From Bacteroidota bacterium (GTDB taxonomy: Bacteria; Bacteroidota; Bacteroidia; Cytophagales; Cytophagaceae): 64,000 nucleotides of DNA. Location of the stretch: positions 186,001-250,000 of the forward strand of contig JAEVZS010000002.1 of the NCBI GenBank assembly GCA_023392125.1, in the 5' to 3' direction. Positions within the stretch are counted from its first letter, which is position 1, and each line of letters begins with the position of its first letter. Made by a program: the position numbers and the translations under genes. Positions 19,327-28,540 of this stretch are shown here, piece after piece. The notes under the pieces were generated by a model, which did not search any database, was not told where the DNA came from, and worked only from the letters and a program-made list of their open reading frames with translations.

Positions 19327-19989
19327 TCAGCCGGCCAGATCATAGATTACAACTTCCGAATTGCTCTTCACAGTAAAGTCTGATGGTAAGGTAAATTTGC
19401 CGCTGAAGACTTTGGTTTCGTTATAGGGAGGTTTGCTCACTTCAAAGGTTACCTTGTCAAACGAAAATGTGATGGAGCCGTCATTATGTACGCTGGCATT
19501 TAGTTTTCCGCCCAGCTTGGGAGATGTATACCAGGTATTGGCGCTCCCCTGTCCGGTCTGCAGACTGATAAAAACGTTTTCATTCTGCCCGGTAAATACA
19601 ACACCCTGAAAATCGTACGAACGATCCGCCTCAGGCAATTTGCCGGTACCCAGCATAAGCGTGATCAACGGAGATATCATCCTGCCATCATACCTGCCAT
19701 TAACAGGAATGCTCAGCACCTGGCTGCCGTAGGCTGTCCATGCATAGGCTGTAGTCAGCGAGCCTTCCGTATCGCTGTCAGTGTGGCCCAGTACCGTATT
19801 GTTTTTGGCCTGACCATTGCCGGTAGTGCCGCCATTGTTGCTGCCACCGTTGTTTCCGTTATTATTTCCGCCATTCCCGTTGTTTTCCACGTCCTCCTTT
19901 TTCTTTACATCATCATCTTTTTTGCAGGAAGTAAAAATGACTGAAAATGCAAGCACAAACATGAGTAGCATCCGCATGTTTTCTCTCAT
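19327..19989 (-). CDS. Lipoprotein with Asn/Gly linker, paralogue A
   Basis: The 220-aa protein starts with a lipoprotein signal (FAFSVIFTSC-type end, Cys22), then a charged KKDDDVKKKEDVE stretch, then a low-complexity Asn/Gly linker of about 30 residues, then a globular domain of about 140 residues. The domain is mostly beta-like and contains YDFQGVVFTGQNE and SKPPYNETKVFSGKFTLPSDF. I do not recognise the domain. It is a close paralogue of the next gene, most similar in the C-terminal third. The frame is open upstream of 19989, but the signal peptide fixes the start there. It probably sits on the outer membrane. Confidence 0.75.
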   Translation of the reverse strand: MRENMRMLLMFVLAFSVIFTSCKKDDDVKKKEDVENNGNGGNNNGNNGGSNNGGTTGNGQAKNNTVLGHTDSDTEGSLTTAYAWTAYGSQVLSIPVNGRYDGRMISPLITLMLGTGKLPEADRSYDFQGVVFTGQNENVFISLQTGQGSANTWYTSPKLGGKLNASVHNDGSITFSFDKVTFEVSKPPYNETKVFSGKFTLPSDFTVKSNSEVVIYDLAG

Positions 19990-20114
19990 ATTAGTATTGT
20001 TTTGGTTGTTTATAAGGGTTTTGATACAAGAGCAAAAATATCGAAAGGCCGGTGGCCGGACAATACGACAAACATCGTACACAATCGTTCTGAAAAATGC
20101 CTGATTCCTAAAAC

Positions 20115-20155
20115 AAAAAACCCGGTTCGCATATAGTATGACGAAGCCGGGCTTT
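20115..20155 (-). terminator. Intrinsic terminator of lipoprotein paralogue B
   Basis: On the minus strand, CCCGGCTTCG and CGAACCGGG form a stem with one bulge, followed by TTTTTTG. It lies about 50 nt past the stop at 20204. Confidence 0.75.
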
Positions 20156-20203
20156 TGATTATATAACACTTAAACAATATGCACGGGGATAGCGGAATCT
20201 GTA

Positions 20204-20893
20204 TTAGTCCGCAAGATCATACACCACAGGCTTGGAAGCGCTGCTGGTTGCAAAGTCAGCAGGCAGCGTAAATTTTCCGCTAAATACCTTGGTTTCATTA
20301 TAGGGAGGCTTGCTTACCTCAAAGGTTACATTCTCAAAGGAAAAGATAATAGAACCATCCGCCTCTACCTTGGCATGCAGCTGACCACCAAGTTTGCTGG
20401 CAGTATACCAGGTATTTTCACTGCCTGCGCCGTTTTGGACACTGATATATGCCTTTTCGTTTTGCGCGGTAAAAAGAATACCCTGCAAATCATAGGACCG
20501 GTCAGTTTTCGGCAGCTCACCCGGACCCAGTATTAACCGTACGTCGAGGTTTCTCTGATTATACTTGCCATTGACAAATACGGCAACCGTATTGCCTGCA
20601 AAGACAGAAGCGTGTGCTTTGGTCAGCTGTCCTTCCGTATTGTCTTCACTGTGTGCGAGAATGGTATTGTTTTCAGCGCTTCCTGCGTTATTGGTTCCGC
20701 CGTTGTTACCACCATTATTACCACCATTATTGTTCCCATTATTATTCCCGCCGTTATTATTTCCACCATTATTTCCGTTGTTCCCGTTATTTTCCACCTC
20801 ATCTTTTTTCTTTACATCATCGTCTTTTTTGCAGGAAACAAAAATGACCGAAAAAGCGAGGAAAAGTGAAAGTAAGTAAATACGTTTTTTCAT
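20204..20893 (-). CDS. Lipoprotein with Asn/Gly linker, paralogue B
   Basis: The 229-aa protein has a lipoprotein signal (Cys21 in FVSCKK), a charged KKDDDVKKKDEVE stretch, an Asn/Gly-only linker of about 40 residues made of NNGG/NNGN units, and the same unknown C-terminal domain as paralogue A (YDLQGILFTAQNE; SKPPYNETKVFSGKFTLPADF). The linker resembles a flexible spacer that pushes the domain away from the membrane. The two genes are in tandem with a terminator between them, so they are probably transcribed separately. Function is unknown. Confidence 0.78.
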   Translation of the reverse strand: MKKRIYLLSLFLAFSVIFVSCKKDDDVKKKDEVENNGNNGNNGGNNNGGNNNGNNNGGNNGGNNGGTNNAGSAENNTILAHSEDNTEGQLTKAHASVFAGNTVAVFVNGKYNQRNLDVRLILGPGELPKTDRSYDLQGILFTAQNEKAYISVQNGAGSENTWYTASKLGGQLHAKVEADGSIIFSFENVTFEVSKPPYNETKVFSGKFTLPADFATSSASKPVVYDLAD

Positions 20894-21521
20894 AATAAAG
20901 TTTGGTTATAAGGGTTTTGAAAAAAAGACTCAGGCAAAGTTGATATATACCCGGCTACCGGACAATACGTTGATCAGTGTATTCTGCATTGACCAGAGTG
21001 CTTTCCGGAAATCTGTAATCGTTTTCTTTTTTACCTGATTATGAGTATGTTTTCCGGGTTGTCCGAAAAAAGTCAGACAGCAGAATGAATGTGTTTATTT
21101 TACACATTTGTCGTGTTCGGCCGATAGCGGAGCTTTGACCCCATTGCACAAACCACCCTCTGTTTGTCAAAGCTCCCGGAACAGCCGGATACACAGAAAT
21201 AATAGAAAGAGTAGCCGGTATCCCTCAGACAGGTATACCAATCATTTGATCCATAGTTGAATAACTCCGGACAACGATTGCACCCATGTATAACCCCTGA
21301 TCAGAACACTGCCCTTACAAAAATGTCAGCTTGCCGGACTTAAAAAAATACAGCGATCACCGTATTTTTTATATGCTTTTTCAATCGCGTAAAATGCAGA
21401 AAGACTGATTGATCTGTATAGTGATGTTTTTTATCCCCGAGACTGGCCTTTTTATTTTTTTTTGTAAACCCCTGCTTTATTCTTCCGTTTAATACGGTTT
21501 TAGATTTGATTACCGCATTGT
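20894..21521. other. Divergent intergenic region between lipoprotein B and the pseudokinase-kinase
   Basis: It should hold two divergent promoters. It contains the hairpin at 21342-21370. I looked for remnants of the missing kinase N-lobe upstream of 21522 and found none; an in-frame stop (TGA) lies just 5 codons before the chosen ATG. Confidence 0.4.
21342..21370. repeat. A/T-armed hairpin, copy 2 of 2
   Basis: AAAAAATAC pairs with GTATTTTTT around a 10-nt loop with a GATC centre. In reverse orientation it matches the hairpin at 14508-14545 (both read ATACGGTGA...TGTATTTTT). Confidence 0.55.
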
Positions 21522-24500
21522 ATGTTCGATTCCCGTACCGATTTTCAGGTATTTGTAAATACCCTCGCTCATTGTGTCCAAAATCTGGCTTCCGCTTCCA
21601 CTGGCTATCGCGCCATAAAACCGGCCGGTTTCATAGTACATCAGGACGGGCTGCGATTTGAGCCCGGTGATACCTCGACCGATTTTCTGTGTATTGCACC
21701 CGAAGAAACCGGACTTTTGCAGGATATTCCCGACAAACGGGCTGGCTTTTACCGGCTCGGAATCGTGCTGTATCGGCTTGTCACCGGCTTTTTACCTTTC
21801 GAATCGTCCAACCCCTCCGAGCTTTTATACGCACATATAGCCCGGAAGCATCAGCCTGCCCATCGGCATAATCCTCACGTGCCAGACAATCTTTCACTCG
21901 TGATTGATAAGCTGCTCGAAAAGAGACCTGCCGACCGCTATCAGAGCTATGCCGGGCTGCTGGCTGATCTGCGCCTGCTGGCCGACAATCCGGACGAAGC
22001 CGGATTTGTACCGGGGCAGAAAGATGTAGCCGAAGAAATTTTGTTTTCCGGCGCCCTGTATGGCCGCGCCGGAGCGCTGCAGTCACTGCTGGCATCACTT
22101 GCCGGCTCTGTGACCGGTACCCGGGTCATTGGGGTGACCGGAGAGCCGGGTATAGGCAAAACCACAATCATACAGCAGGCCCTTACTTATGCCACAGGCA
22201 TAGTGGCGACCGGCAAGTTTGAGAAGCTCAAGCAAGCCGTCCCCTATTCCGGTTTCAGCACTGCACTGCACCTGCTTGGCCGGAAAATCATGGCCCGGGG
22301 CAAAGACGAAGCCCGGGAGTTTGCTGCTCAGCTGCTTAAGCGCTGTCCGCATGAAGCCCCTTACCTCAGCCTGCTGAGCGGGGAGCTTGCAAATCTGACC
22401 GGCAGACCGGACAAAGAGCTTCCTGCTTCCATGATGAAACCGGTACTGGAAACAGCTCTTAAAGCCTTTTTGCAGGTGCTTTCGGCCAAAAGCCGCCTGA
22501 TGTTGTTTTTTGATGATCTGCAATGGGCTGATACGGCTTCTGTAGATCTTCTTACGTTTATTGCCGGAGACAAAGACAGCAATTGTACACTTATACTCTC
22601 CTACCGGGAGCATGAGCTGCCGGAGCTGTTTCACAGGCAGCTGGAAACAGTTACCGGCTCGAACCTGTCTGTCAGTCTGCAGAAGCTTGGTGTCGGCGAA
22701 CTGACTGATTGGGTCAGGGATCTGACAGGCATGCCCGAAGCTGATTGCAGGAAGCTGGCTGCTTTTATGGAAAAGCGGACCTTGGGCAATCCTTTTTATT
22801 TTCGTCAGCTTATCAAGATGCTTGAGCGGCAGGGCTTTCTGTATTATGACAAAGGCCGCTGGCATATCGATTTCTCGTCCGGAGAGTTTGTCGGAATTCC
22901 GGCCGATGCAGCACAATGGCTTCTGCACCAGGTCAAAAACCTGCCGGAAGAAGCGCAGGCGGTGCTTTCAGCAGCTTCAGTCTTCGGGCAGCGTTTTACT
23001 GCGGCACAGCTAAGACACCTGTTGCCGGATGCACCGGTCGAGCAGGCTTTGCAGGCCGGGGAACTGTGCGGGTTTTTGCTTCCGGTATCCGAAGATGAAG
23101 AAGTGCAGCCCGGTTACCGTTTTGCGCATGATACGCTCAAAAGCCTCTTTTATGAATTATTGCCGGAGGTCCGGAGAGAAAGCCTGCACCGGAGCGCCGG
23201 AGCGCTTCTTCAGGAAAGCGGTGCATCTGTCTTTGACATAGCAGGACAGTACAACCGGGCGCTCTCGTTTTTTTGCTCTCCGGAGCAAAAAGCCCTGCTG
23301 GCTGCTCTCAATCTGGAAGCTGGGATACTGGCAGGCCGGAGTGCGGCGGCTGAAGCTGCCCTGCACTACCTGAATCTGGCGGAAAGCCTGCTGGCTGACC
23401 GGCCGATCAGAGCTGCTGATGAGCTGCGTATGCAGGTTGCCATTGAAAAAGCGGAAGCAGTGTATCTCAATAGCCTTTATACCGAAGCAGAAGAGCTCTG
23501 CCGGCAGCTTATCGACTGTCAGCCACTGGCTGTGACAGAGCTCCGTGCCCGCGAACTGATGCTGTTGTCTTTTATTGCACAGGGGAAAATGGAAGAAGCT
23601 GTCAGCTATACCATCGAAACGTTGACTGCTCTGGGCATTGATCTGCCCCGCAAGGCAGACCATGCTGAGATTGGAAGGCAGTTTGAAGCGATAGGCCGCA
23701 TTACAGCCGGAAGAAGTACGGAGGAGCTGCTGGAGCTTCCTGTCATGCAGGATCCTGAAAAGAAGGCGGCTATGCGCTTTCTCATGCATGGCGGGTCCGC
23801 GGCTTATTTTGTAGCGCAGGATATCTATCCGCTTATCGCCCTCAAGCAGATGGAGCTGTCGCTGACGTATGGCAACTGTCCTGACTCGGCGGATGCCTAT
23901 ACGACGTATGGCTTGCTTTTGTCGGCTTTTGCCGGCGATATACCGGGAGGCTACGCATTCGGGAAACTGGGCATTGCGATCCGCGAAAAGTTCAACGCTT
24001 TTGAGCTGGAAGCCAAGACAGCCAATATATTCAACGGCTTTGTACAGCATGTAAAAGAGCCGCTGCGGGCTACCATTCCGCCACTCAGAAGAGGCTATAT
24101 AGCCGGTCTGGAAACCGGTGATATTGAATATGCCTGCTATGTTATGACGTTTCTTTTTTTGCATCAGGTATTTGCTTCCGACAATTTTTATGAAGCCGCC
24201 GTCGAACAGGTGACCTGGCTGCAGGCTATGGAAAAGCTCAGGAACAATCAGACCCTGGAAATGGCTCTGCCCTGGCATCATCTCCTGCTGCAGCTTTCCA
24301 GTCATGACTTTGATGTTAGTGAGGCCGATGCCTGTGCTGTCCGGCTAGACAGCGGCGACAACCCGATTGCGCAGGCCTATGCCTGTATAGCCCGGCTGAC
24401 AGCCGCAGTATATTTTGGCGATACCGGGCAGGCGCTGCTGTACGGGCAAAAATCGGCTGCCCTGCTTGAGCATGTGGCGGGTATCCATGTGGTGCCTGTA

Positions 24501-26090
24501 CGGAGCTTTTATTATGGTCTGGCGCTGGCCGAAACCAGTCCGGAAGATCCGGCGCTGGATGAGCTGATGGCAGATTTGGAGCACCGGTCGATCTTTGCTC
24601 CCGAAAACTACCGGCATAAGTTCCTCTTGCTGCAGGCTGTCCGGCAGGCAGTACGGGGCGATGAAGAAGCCCGTCTGCTTTTTGCCGGAGCACTGGAAGC
24701 GGCGGCTGGATCTGGTATCCTGATTGAAGCAGGTCTGGCTTTTGAAAAATATGCAGATTATCTCTACACCTGCGGACATCCTACGGAAGCTATGGGCGCA
24801 CTGCTGCAAAGTATACGCTTTTACGGAAGCTGTCATGCCGACAAGAAACAATACCTGCTGGTGCAGCGTCTCAAATCCCTGTCGGGGCTCGGGGATATGG
24901 ATCTGGGCTCAGGTGCCGGCGATTTTGTATACAAAGAGATTCACAAGACACTGCTGGGGCAGCTGTCGCTGCCTGAACTGGTCCGCAAGCTGCTTGCTGT
25001 TGCGCTCAAAAGTACCGGAGCAGACCGTGCCGTGCTGATCATTAACCGGGAGGAGTCCTATATAGCCGGAGAAGTCAGGGATCAGGCCTATATGGAGGTG
25101 ACTATACCGCTCAGTCGCTATGAGGCGGTGCCGCAGCTTTTTGTGCAGGAAGCGCTGCTGGGCGCCGGTGTGCAGCGCTGGCAGGAAAACGAGTCAGCCG
25201 CTCCTGCGTATGAAAGCTACTTTGGCGCACAGGGCATCGTGGCGGCTATTGCCCAGCCGCTCCTGACCGATTCGGGAGTGATCGGAGCATTGTATCTGGA
25301 AAGTGGTCTGAGCAATATCTTTTCGGGTACTGCGGTCAGCCTGATCAGTGTGCTGGGCAAGCAGATAGCCATCAGCATGCACAATGCCCTGCTCTATGAG
25401 GCGCTCCGCGAAAAAGAAAAGAATCTGATCCGCTCTCTGGACGAAAAGGAAGGCCTGCTGCTGGAGCTGGACATCCGTAAAAAGCAGCATGTGCTCCGGA
25501 TTATTGAAGCAGAAGAGCGGGAAAAAGAGTATCTTGCCCGGGAGTTGCACGATCAGACCGGGCAGCAGATTGCAGCGCTCAAAATGCTGCTGCAAAACCT
25601 GTCAACTGCGGAAAGCGAAAAGCTTTACCGGCTGCAAAAGCTGGCCGATGATATCAGCAGCGATCTGCGCGACATAGCCCATCGCATGATGCCCAGAGCA
25701 CTGGGGCATCTGGGGCTGGTAGCCGCTGTTGAGGATCTGGTCCGGACTTCCTTTGACTACAGCCGGGTGCGCGCCGGCTTTGAGTTTGAAGGTGACCGGC
25801 AGGTACGGCTGCCGCAGGCCCTGGAGCGTACACTGTACCGGATAGCTCAGGAGCTGATCACCAATGTGGTACGCCACTCCGGAGCTGATGCCGTTACCGT
25901 GCTGCTGGCCATCGATGACCGGCAGCTGCAGCTCACCGTAGAAGACAACGGACGGGGCATACTCAACACTGATGGCGGTATCGGACTAAGCAATATCCGG
26001 ACCCGTCTGGAACTTTTCAAAGGTACGTTTACCCTGCAGGCGGCTGAATCTGCCGGAACATGTGCCACTATACTAATGCCCTTAGCATGA
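21522..26090 (+). CDS. Pseudokinase/AAA-ATPase/GAF sensor histidine kinase
   Basis: This 1522-aa signalling protein belongs to the type annotated as trifunctional Ser/Thr kinase / ATP-binding protein / sensor histidine kinase. Residues about 1-155 match only the C-lobe of a protein kinase: an APE-like block, then YRLGIVLYRLVTGFLPF. The Lys, HRD and DFG motifs are missing, so this part is a pseudokinase. An AAA_16 ATPase follows: Walker A GEPGIGKT (207-214), Walker B LMLFFDDLQWAD (Asp331/332). A long alpha-helical TPR-like region (about 560-1100) and a GAF domain (about 1130-1290) precede a HisKA_3 domain with phospho-acceptor His1343 (ARELHDQTGQQ) and a HATPase (DNGRGI; GIGLSNIRTRL). The stop overlaps the response regulator start (ATGA). 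Signal and targets are unknown. Confidence 0.92.
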   Translation: MFDSRTDFQVFVNTLAHCVQNLASASTGYRAIKPAGFIVHQDGLRFEPGDTSTDFLCIAPEETGLLQDIPDKRAGFYRLGIVLYRLVTGFLPFESSNPSELLYAHIARKHQPAHRHNPHVPDNLSLVIDKLLEKRPADRYQSYAGLLADLRLLADNPDEAGFVPGQKDVAEEILFSGALYGRAGALQSLLASLAGSVTGTRVIGVTGEPGIGKTTIIQQALTYATGIVATGKFEKLKQAVPYSGFSTALHLLGRKIMARGKDEAREFAAQLLKRCPHEAPYLSLLSGELANLTGRPDKELPASMMKPVLETALKAFLQVLSAKSRLMLFFDDLQWADTASVDLLTFIAGDKDSNCTLILSYREHELPELFHRQLETVTGSNLSVSLQKLGVGELTDWVRDLTGMPEADCRKLAAFMEKRTLGNPFYFRQLIKMLERQGFLYYDKGRWHIDFSSGEFVGIPADAAQWLLHQVKNLPEEAQAVLSAASVFGQRFTAAQLRHLLPDAPVEQALQAGELCGFLLPVSEDEEVQPGYRFAHDTLKSLFYELLPEVRRESLHRSAGALLQESGASVFDIAGQYNRALSFFCSPEQKALLAALNLEAGILAGRSAAAEAALHYLNLAESLLADRPIRAADELRMQVAIEKAEAVYLNSLYTEAEELCRQLIDCQPLAVTELRARELMLLSFIAQGKMEEAVSYTIETLTALGIDLPRKADHAEIGRQFEAIGRITAGRSTEELLELPVMQDPEKKAAMRFLMHGGSAAYFVAQDIYPLIALKQMELSLTYGNCPDSADAYTTYGLLLSAFAGDIPGGYAFGKLGIAIREKFNAFELEAKTANIFNGFVQHVKEPLRATIPPLRRGYIAGLETGDIEYACYVMTFLFLHQVFASDNFYEAAVEQVTWLQAMEKLRNNQTLEMALPWHHLLLQLSSHDFDVSEADACAVRLDSGDNPIAQAYACIARLTAAVYFGDTGQALLYGQKSAALLEHVAGIHVVPVRSFYYGLALAETSPEDPALDELMADLEHRSIFAPENYRHKFLLLQAVRQAVRGDEEARLLFAGALEAAAGSGILIEAGLAFEKYADYLYTCGHPTEAMGALLQSIRFYGSCHADKKQYLLVQRLKSLSGLGDMDLGSGAGDFVYKEIHKTLLGQLSLPELVRKLLAVALKSTGADRAVLIINREESYIAGEVRDQAYMEVTIPLSRYEAVPQLFVQEALLGAGVQRWQENESAAPAYESYFGAQGIVAAIAQPLLTDSGVIGALYLESGLSNIFSGTAVSLISVLGKQIAISMHNALLYEALREKEKNLIRSLDEKEGLLLELDIRKKQHVLRIIEAEEREKEYLARELHDQTGQQIAALKMLLQNLSTAESEKLYRLQKLADDISSDLRDIAHRMMPRALGHLGLVAAVEDLVRTSFDYSRVRAGFEFEGDRQVRLPQALERTLYRIAQELITNVVRHSGADAVTVLLAIDDRQLQLTVEDNGRGILNTDGGIGLSNIRTRLELFKGTFTLQAAESAGTCATILMPLA

Positions 26091-26731
26091 AAACAATACG
26101 TGTAGCGCTCGCAGACGATCACCAGCTGGTCCTGGAAGGACTGGCAGCTATTCTCGAACATACCGAAGGCATTGAAGTTGCCGGTACGGCGGCCAACGGC
26201 TCTGATCTTCTGACACTCCTGGAGTCGACCCCGATCGATGTGGCGGTGGTGGATATCGAAATGCCGGTGCTGAACGGGATCGAAGCAACCCGTACGATCC
26301 GCGAAAAAGGAATTCCGACCCGTGTACTGGGGCTGTCTATGTACAATGAGTCCTCACTTATCAAGGAGATGATCGCGGCCGGCGCCAAAGGCTATGTGCT
26401 CAAAAATACTTCCCGGGCTGAGATGATCGCAGCCATTACCACCCTGGCCGAAGGCAATTACTACTACGGTACGGGTATCTTTGATCCGCAGGCTCCTATC
26501 AAAGGCTATATGTCGGTTGGGGAAAAACCGGATATTGACTGTCTCACCAGGCGCGAAAAGGAAATACTGGTCTTTCTGGCTGAAGGTCTCAGTCTGAACG
26601 ATATCAGTGACCGGCTCTGCATCAGCCCCCGTACGGTAGACACACACCGCAGCAATATTATGAAAAAGCTCAATGTCAACAGCACTGCCAGGCTCATCCG
26701 GGCGGCTTATAAGTCGGGTTTGTGTAGTTGA
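26087..26731 (+). CDS. NarL/FixJ-type response regulator
   Basis: A 214-aa response regulator. The receiver domain has the acidic pair Asp10/Asp11, phospho-acceptor Asp56 (VVDIEMP) and the conserved Lys in KGYVLKN. The C-terminal LuxR-type helix-turn-helix contains LTRREKEILVFLAEGLS and ISPRTVDTHRSNIMKKL. The ATG at 26087 overlaps the stop of the histidine kinase by four bases, so the two are translationally coupled partners; HisKA_3 kinases normally pair with this regulator class. The frame is open upstream inside the kinase gene, but the receiver domain starts at MKTIRVALADDH. Confidence 0.95.
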   Translation: MKTIRVALADDHQLVLEGLAAILEHTEGIEVAGTAANGSDLLTLLESTPIDVAVVDIEMPVLNGIEATRTIREKGIPTRVLGLSMYNESSLIKEMIAAGAKGYVLKNTSRAEMIAAITTLAEGNYYYGTGIFDPQAPIKGYMSVGEKPDIDCLTRREKEILVFLAEGLSLNDISDRLCISPRTVDTHRSNIMKKLNVNSTARLIRAAYKSGLCS

Positions 26732-27043
26732 GGGGGATGTTGTAAGTATGCCCGGATAATTGTAGTTATTTTGTGATTTTTGTGAACAAGATGGAATGAT
26801 CGTATACCGTATAAATACTGATTTTTATCCACAGTGTACTATTCGGAATTCCTTTTCTCTACTTCAATTTTCGGGATATTCATCCTCGTTTTTTATTTTT
26901 TATCCCATGTATAATTGTTTTAACCGAGGTATTATTTCCGGAAAATTTTTATATTGCTCCAGTGACGAGGTAGTTTTCTTTTAACAGGAAAGTCAATTTC
27001 GTCTCAAACCCTGATTAATTAGTAATAAAGTAAGTTTTCTACA
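26732..27043. other. Intergenic region upstream of the csm operon
   Basis: A/T-rich sequence between the response regulator and cas10. It should contain the csm promoter. I see no clear terminator, no HD-domain remnant of cas10 and no CRISPR repeat. Base composition shifts to AT-rich from here on. Confidence 0.45.
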
Positions 27044-28540
27044 ATGAACTATCTGCTAAAAGTAGACATTTCTGGTATACAGAAATATATCTTCGATACT
27101 CCCTCTGATGGGGCGGCAAAGGAATTGAAAGCAAGGTCATTTTTTGTATATGCACTTACACATATTGCGGAGCAATATTTTAGAGACTGTTTTCCAATAA
27201 ACTATCGTCGAATATATAATGGCGGTGGAAATCTGTTTGCAATAGTCCAGTCCGATAAAAACCAGTTGAAGGAAAAGACAGAAGGTTTTCAGAAGCATTT
27301 TTTGCTGGATGATGTATACCCTCATATTGGTTATGTTGAATATTCCGATAAGGATGATTTCTCTGTGAAATCAGATGAGCTTAATGATAAGATGAATCGG
27401 GAAAAGTATAAAAGAGCTTTTACTACTACTCTTTTTTCCGGAAAAACAGATAAAGAACTTGGCGATTTTACCAGTAATCTTGCCAAATCTAAGGGATTTA
27501 CCATTACAGAGCATTCATCATCCGACATGAATTATACGATCGAGTATGATGCTATTATTGTAGCAGGATATAAACTGAAGTTGGTAAATAATCCACCAGA
27601 GGATGTTAATAGAAATTTTTGTGATACTATTATTAACAAACTACCTCAGGGTATAGACTTTGACAGGATTGCTTTGAGATGTGCCAGTGAAAGAAATACA
27701 GACAATAAGCTGGCAGCGCTTAAGATCGATGTAGATAAGCTGGGAAATATTTTTAAGAATAAATCACGGGAAGATTATGAAACTATTTCCGGAGAAATAG
27801 AGCGTTTTTTTTCACGGACTATCTATGCCGATATCCTCAAAGATGAGATTGAAAGCATGGATGTTTACCCTGTTTTTGCTGGTGGAGATGATTGCTTTCT
27901 GATTGGTGGTTGGGATATTATACTAAATAAGGCTATCCAAATAAATAAGTCTTTCTATGAATTTCAACAGGGGCTCAGAGAAAAAGTAAGTACAATAAAA
28001 GAGTCATTGACCATTTCTGCCGGGATAGTCATTGTAAATCCGAAATTTCCAATGCAACGACTGGCTGAAGAATCGGAAGAAGCATTGCATCTGGCTAAAA
28101 ATGCCGGTAGAAATAAGGTTTGTGTTTTTGGAGAGGTACTAAAATGGCAAGAATTTGAAAAAGCAGAAGAAATGGCCGTTGAGCTAAAGAACCTTATCGC
28201 AGAAAAAGGTGAGTCCAGAGCTTTGCTGGAAAGAATAAAATCAAGTGATATAGGTTTCAGAAGTTTACAGGACAGGGTGCTTAATCGTAATCGTATTGAT
28301 TTTCCTAAAGTGTATCGGCTAAAGTATTACCTGCGGAATGCTAAAAGTTCTGACAGCAGAGCTATACTGGGTAAGCTGTTTGAAGACTATACAGAGGCCT
28401 TGTTGCAGGATTTTATGGCCGACAAGAATAAATCAGATAAGAAAAACTTAACCAATCCAGCCCGATTTCCGGTAGCTGCCAGATGGGCGGAATTGTTAAC
28501 AAAAAAATATAATTATGAGTTGGACAAAGCCATTTCTTGA
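27044..28540 (+). CDS. csm1: Cas10/Csm1, type III-A, lacking the HD domain
   Basis: Cas10 is the large subunit of the type III effector complex. When target RNA binds, its palm domain makes cyclic oligoadenylates from ATP. This 498-aa protein opens directly with the first palm domain (VDISGIQKYIF; GAAKELKARSFF), a stretch that in usual Csm1 proteins (roughly 750-850 aa) follows an N-terminal HD nuclease domain. The HD domain is absent here, and no separate HD gene lies upstream. The second palm has the cyclase motif GGDD at residues 280-283 (VYPVFAGGDDCF), intact. A helical C-terminal domain follows. The gene is first in the csm operon, and csm2 overlaps its end by 26 nt. Loss of target-activated ssDNase activity and retention of signalling is the inference. 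Confidence 0.93.
   Translation: MNYLLKVDISGIQKYIFDTPSDGAAKELKARSFFVYALTHIAEQYFRDCFPINYRRIYNGGGNLFAIVQSDKNQLKEKTEGFQKHFLLDDVYPHIGYVEYSDKDDFSVKSDELNDKMNREKYKRAFTTTLFSGKTDKELGDFTSNLAKSKGFTITEHSSSDMNYTIEYDAIIVAGYKLKLVNNPPEDVNRNFCDTIINKLPQGIDFDRIALRCASERNTDNKLAALKIDVDKLGNIFKNKSREDYETISGEIERFFSRTIYADILKDEIESMDVYPVFAGGDDCFLIGGWDIILNKAIQINKSFYEFQQGLREKVSTIKESLTISAGIVIVNPKFPMQRLAEESEEALHLAKNAGRNKVCVFGEVLKWQEFEKAEEMAVELKNLIAEKGESRALLERIKSSDIGFRSLQDRVLNRNRIDFPKVYRLKYYLRNAKSSDSRAILGKLFEDYTEALLQDFMADKNKSDKKNLTNPARFPVAARWAELLTKKYNYELDKAIS

Noticed and set aside
22095..24305. Long minus-strand frames (up to 382 codons) inside the pseudokinase-kinase gene
   Set aside because: They are antisense to a well-supported 1522-aa protein; composition is Cys/His/Gln-rich and not protein-like. 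The GC-biased codons of the sense gene explain the lack of stops.
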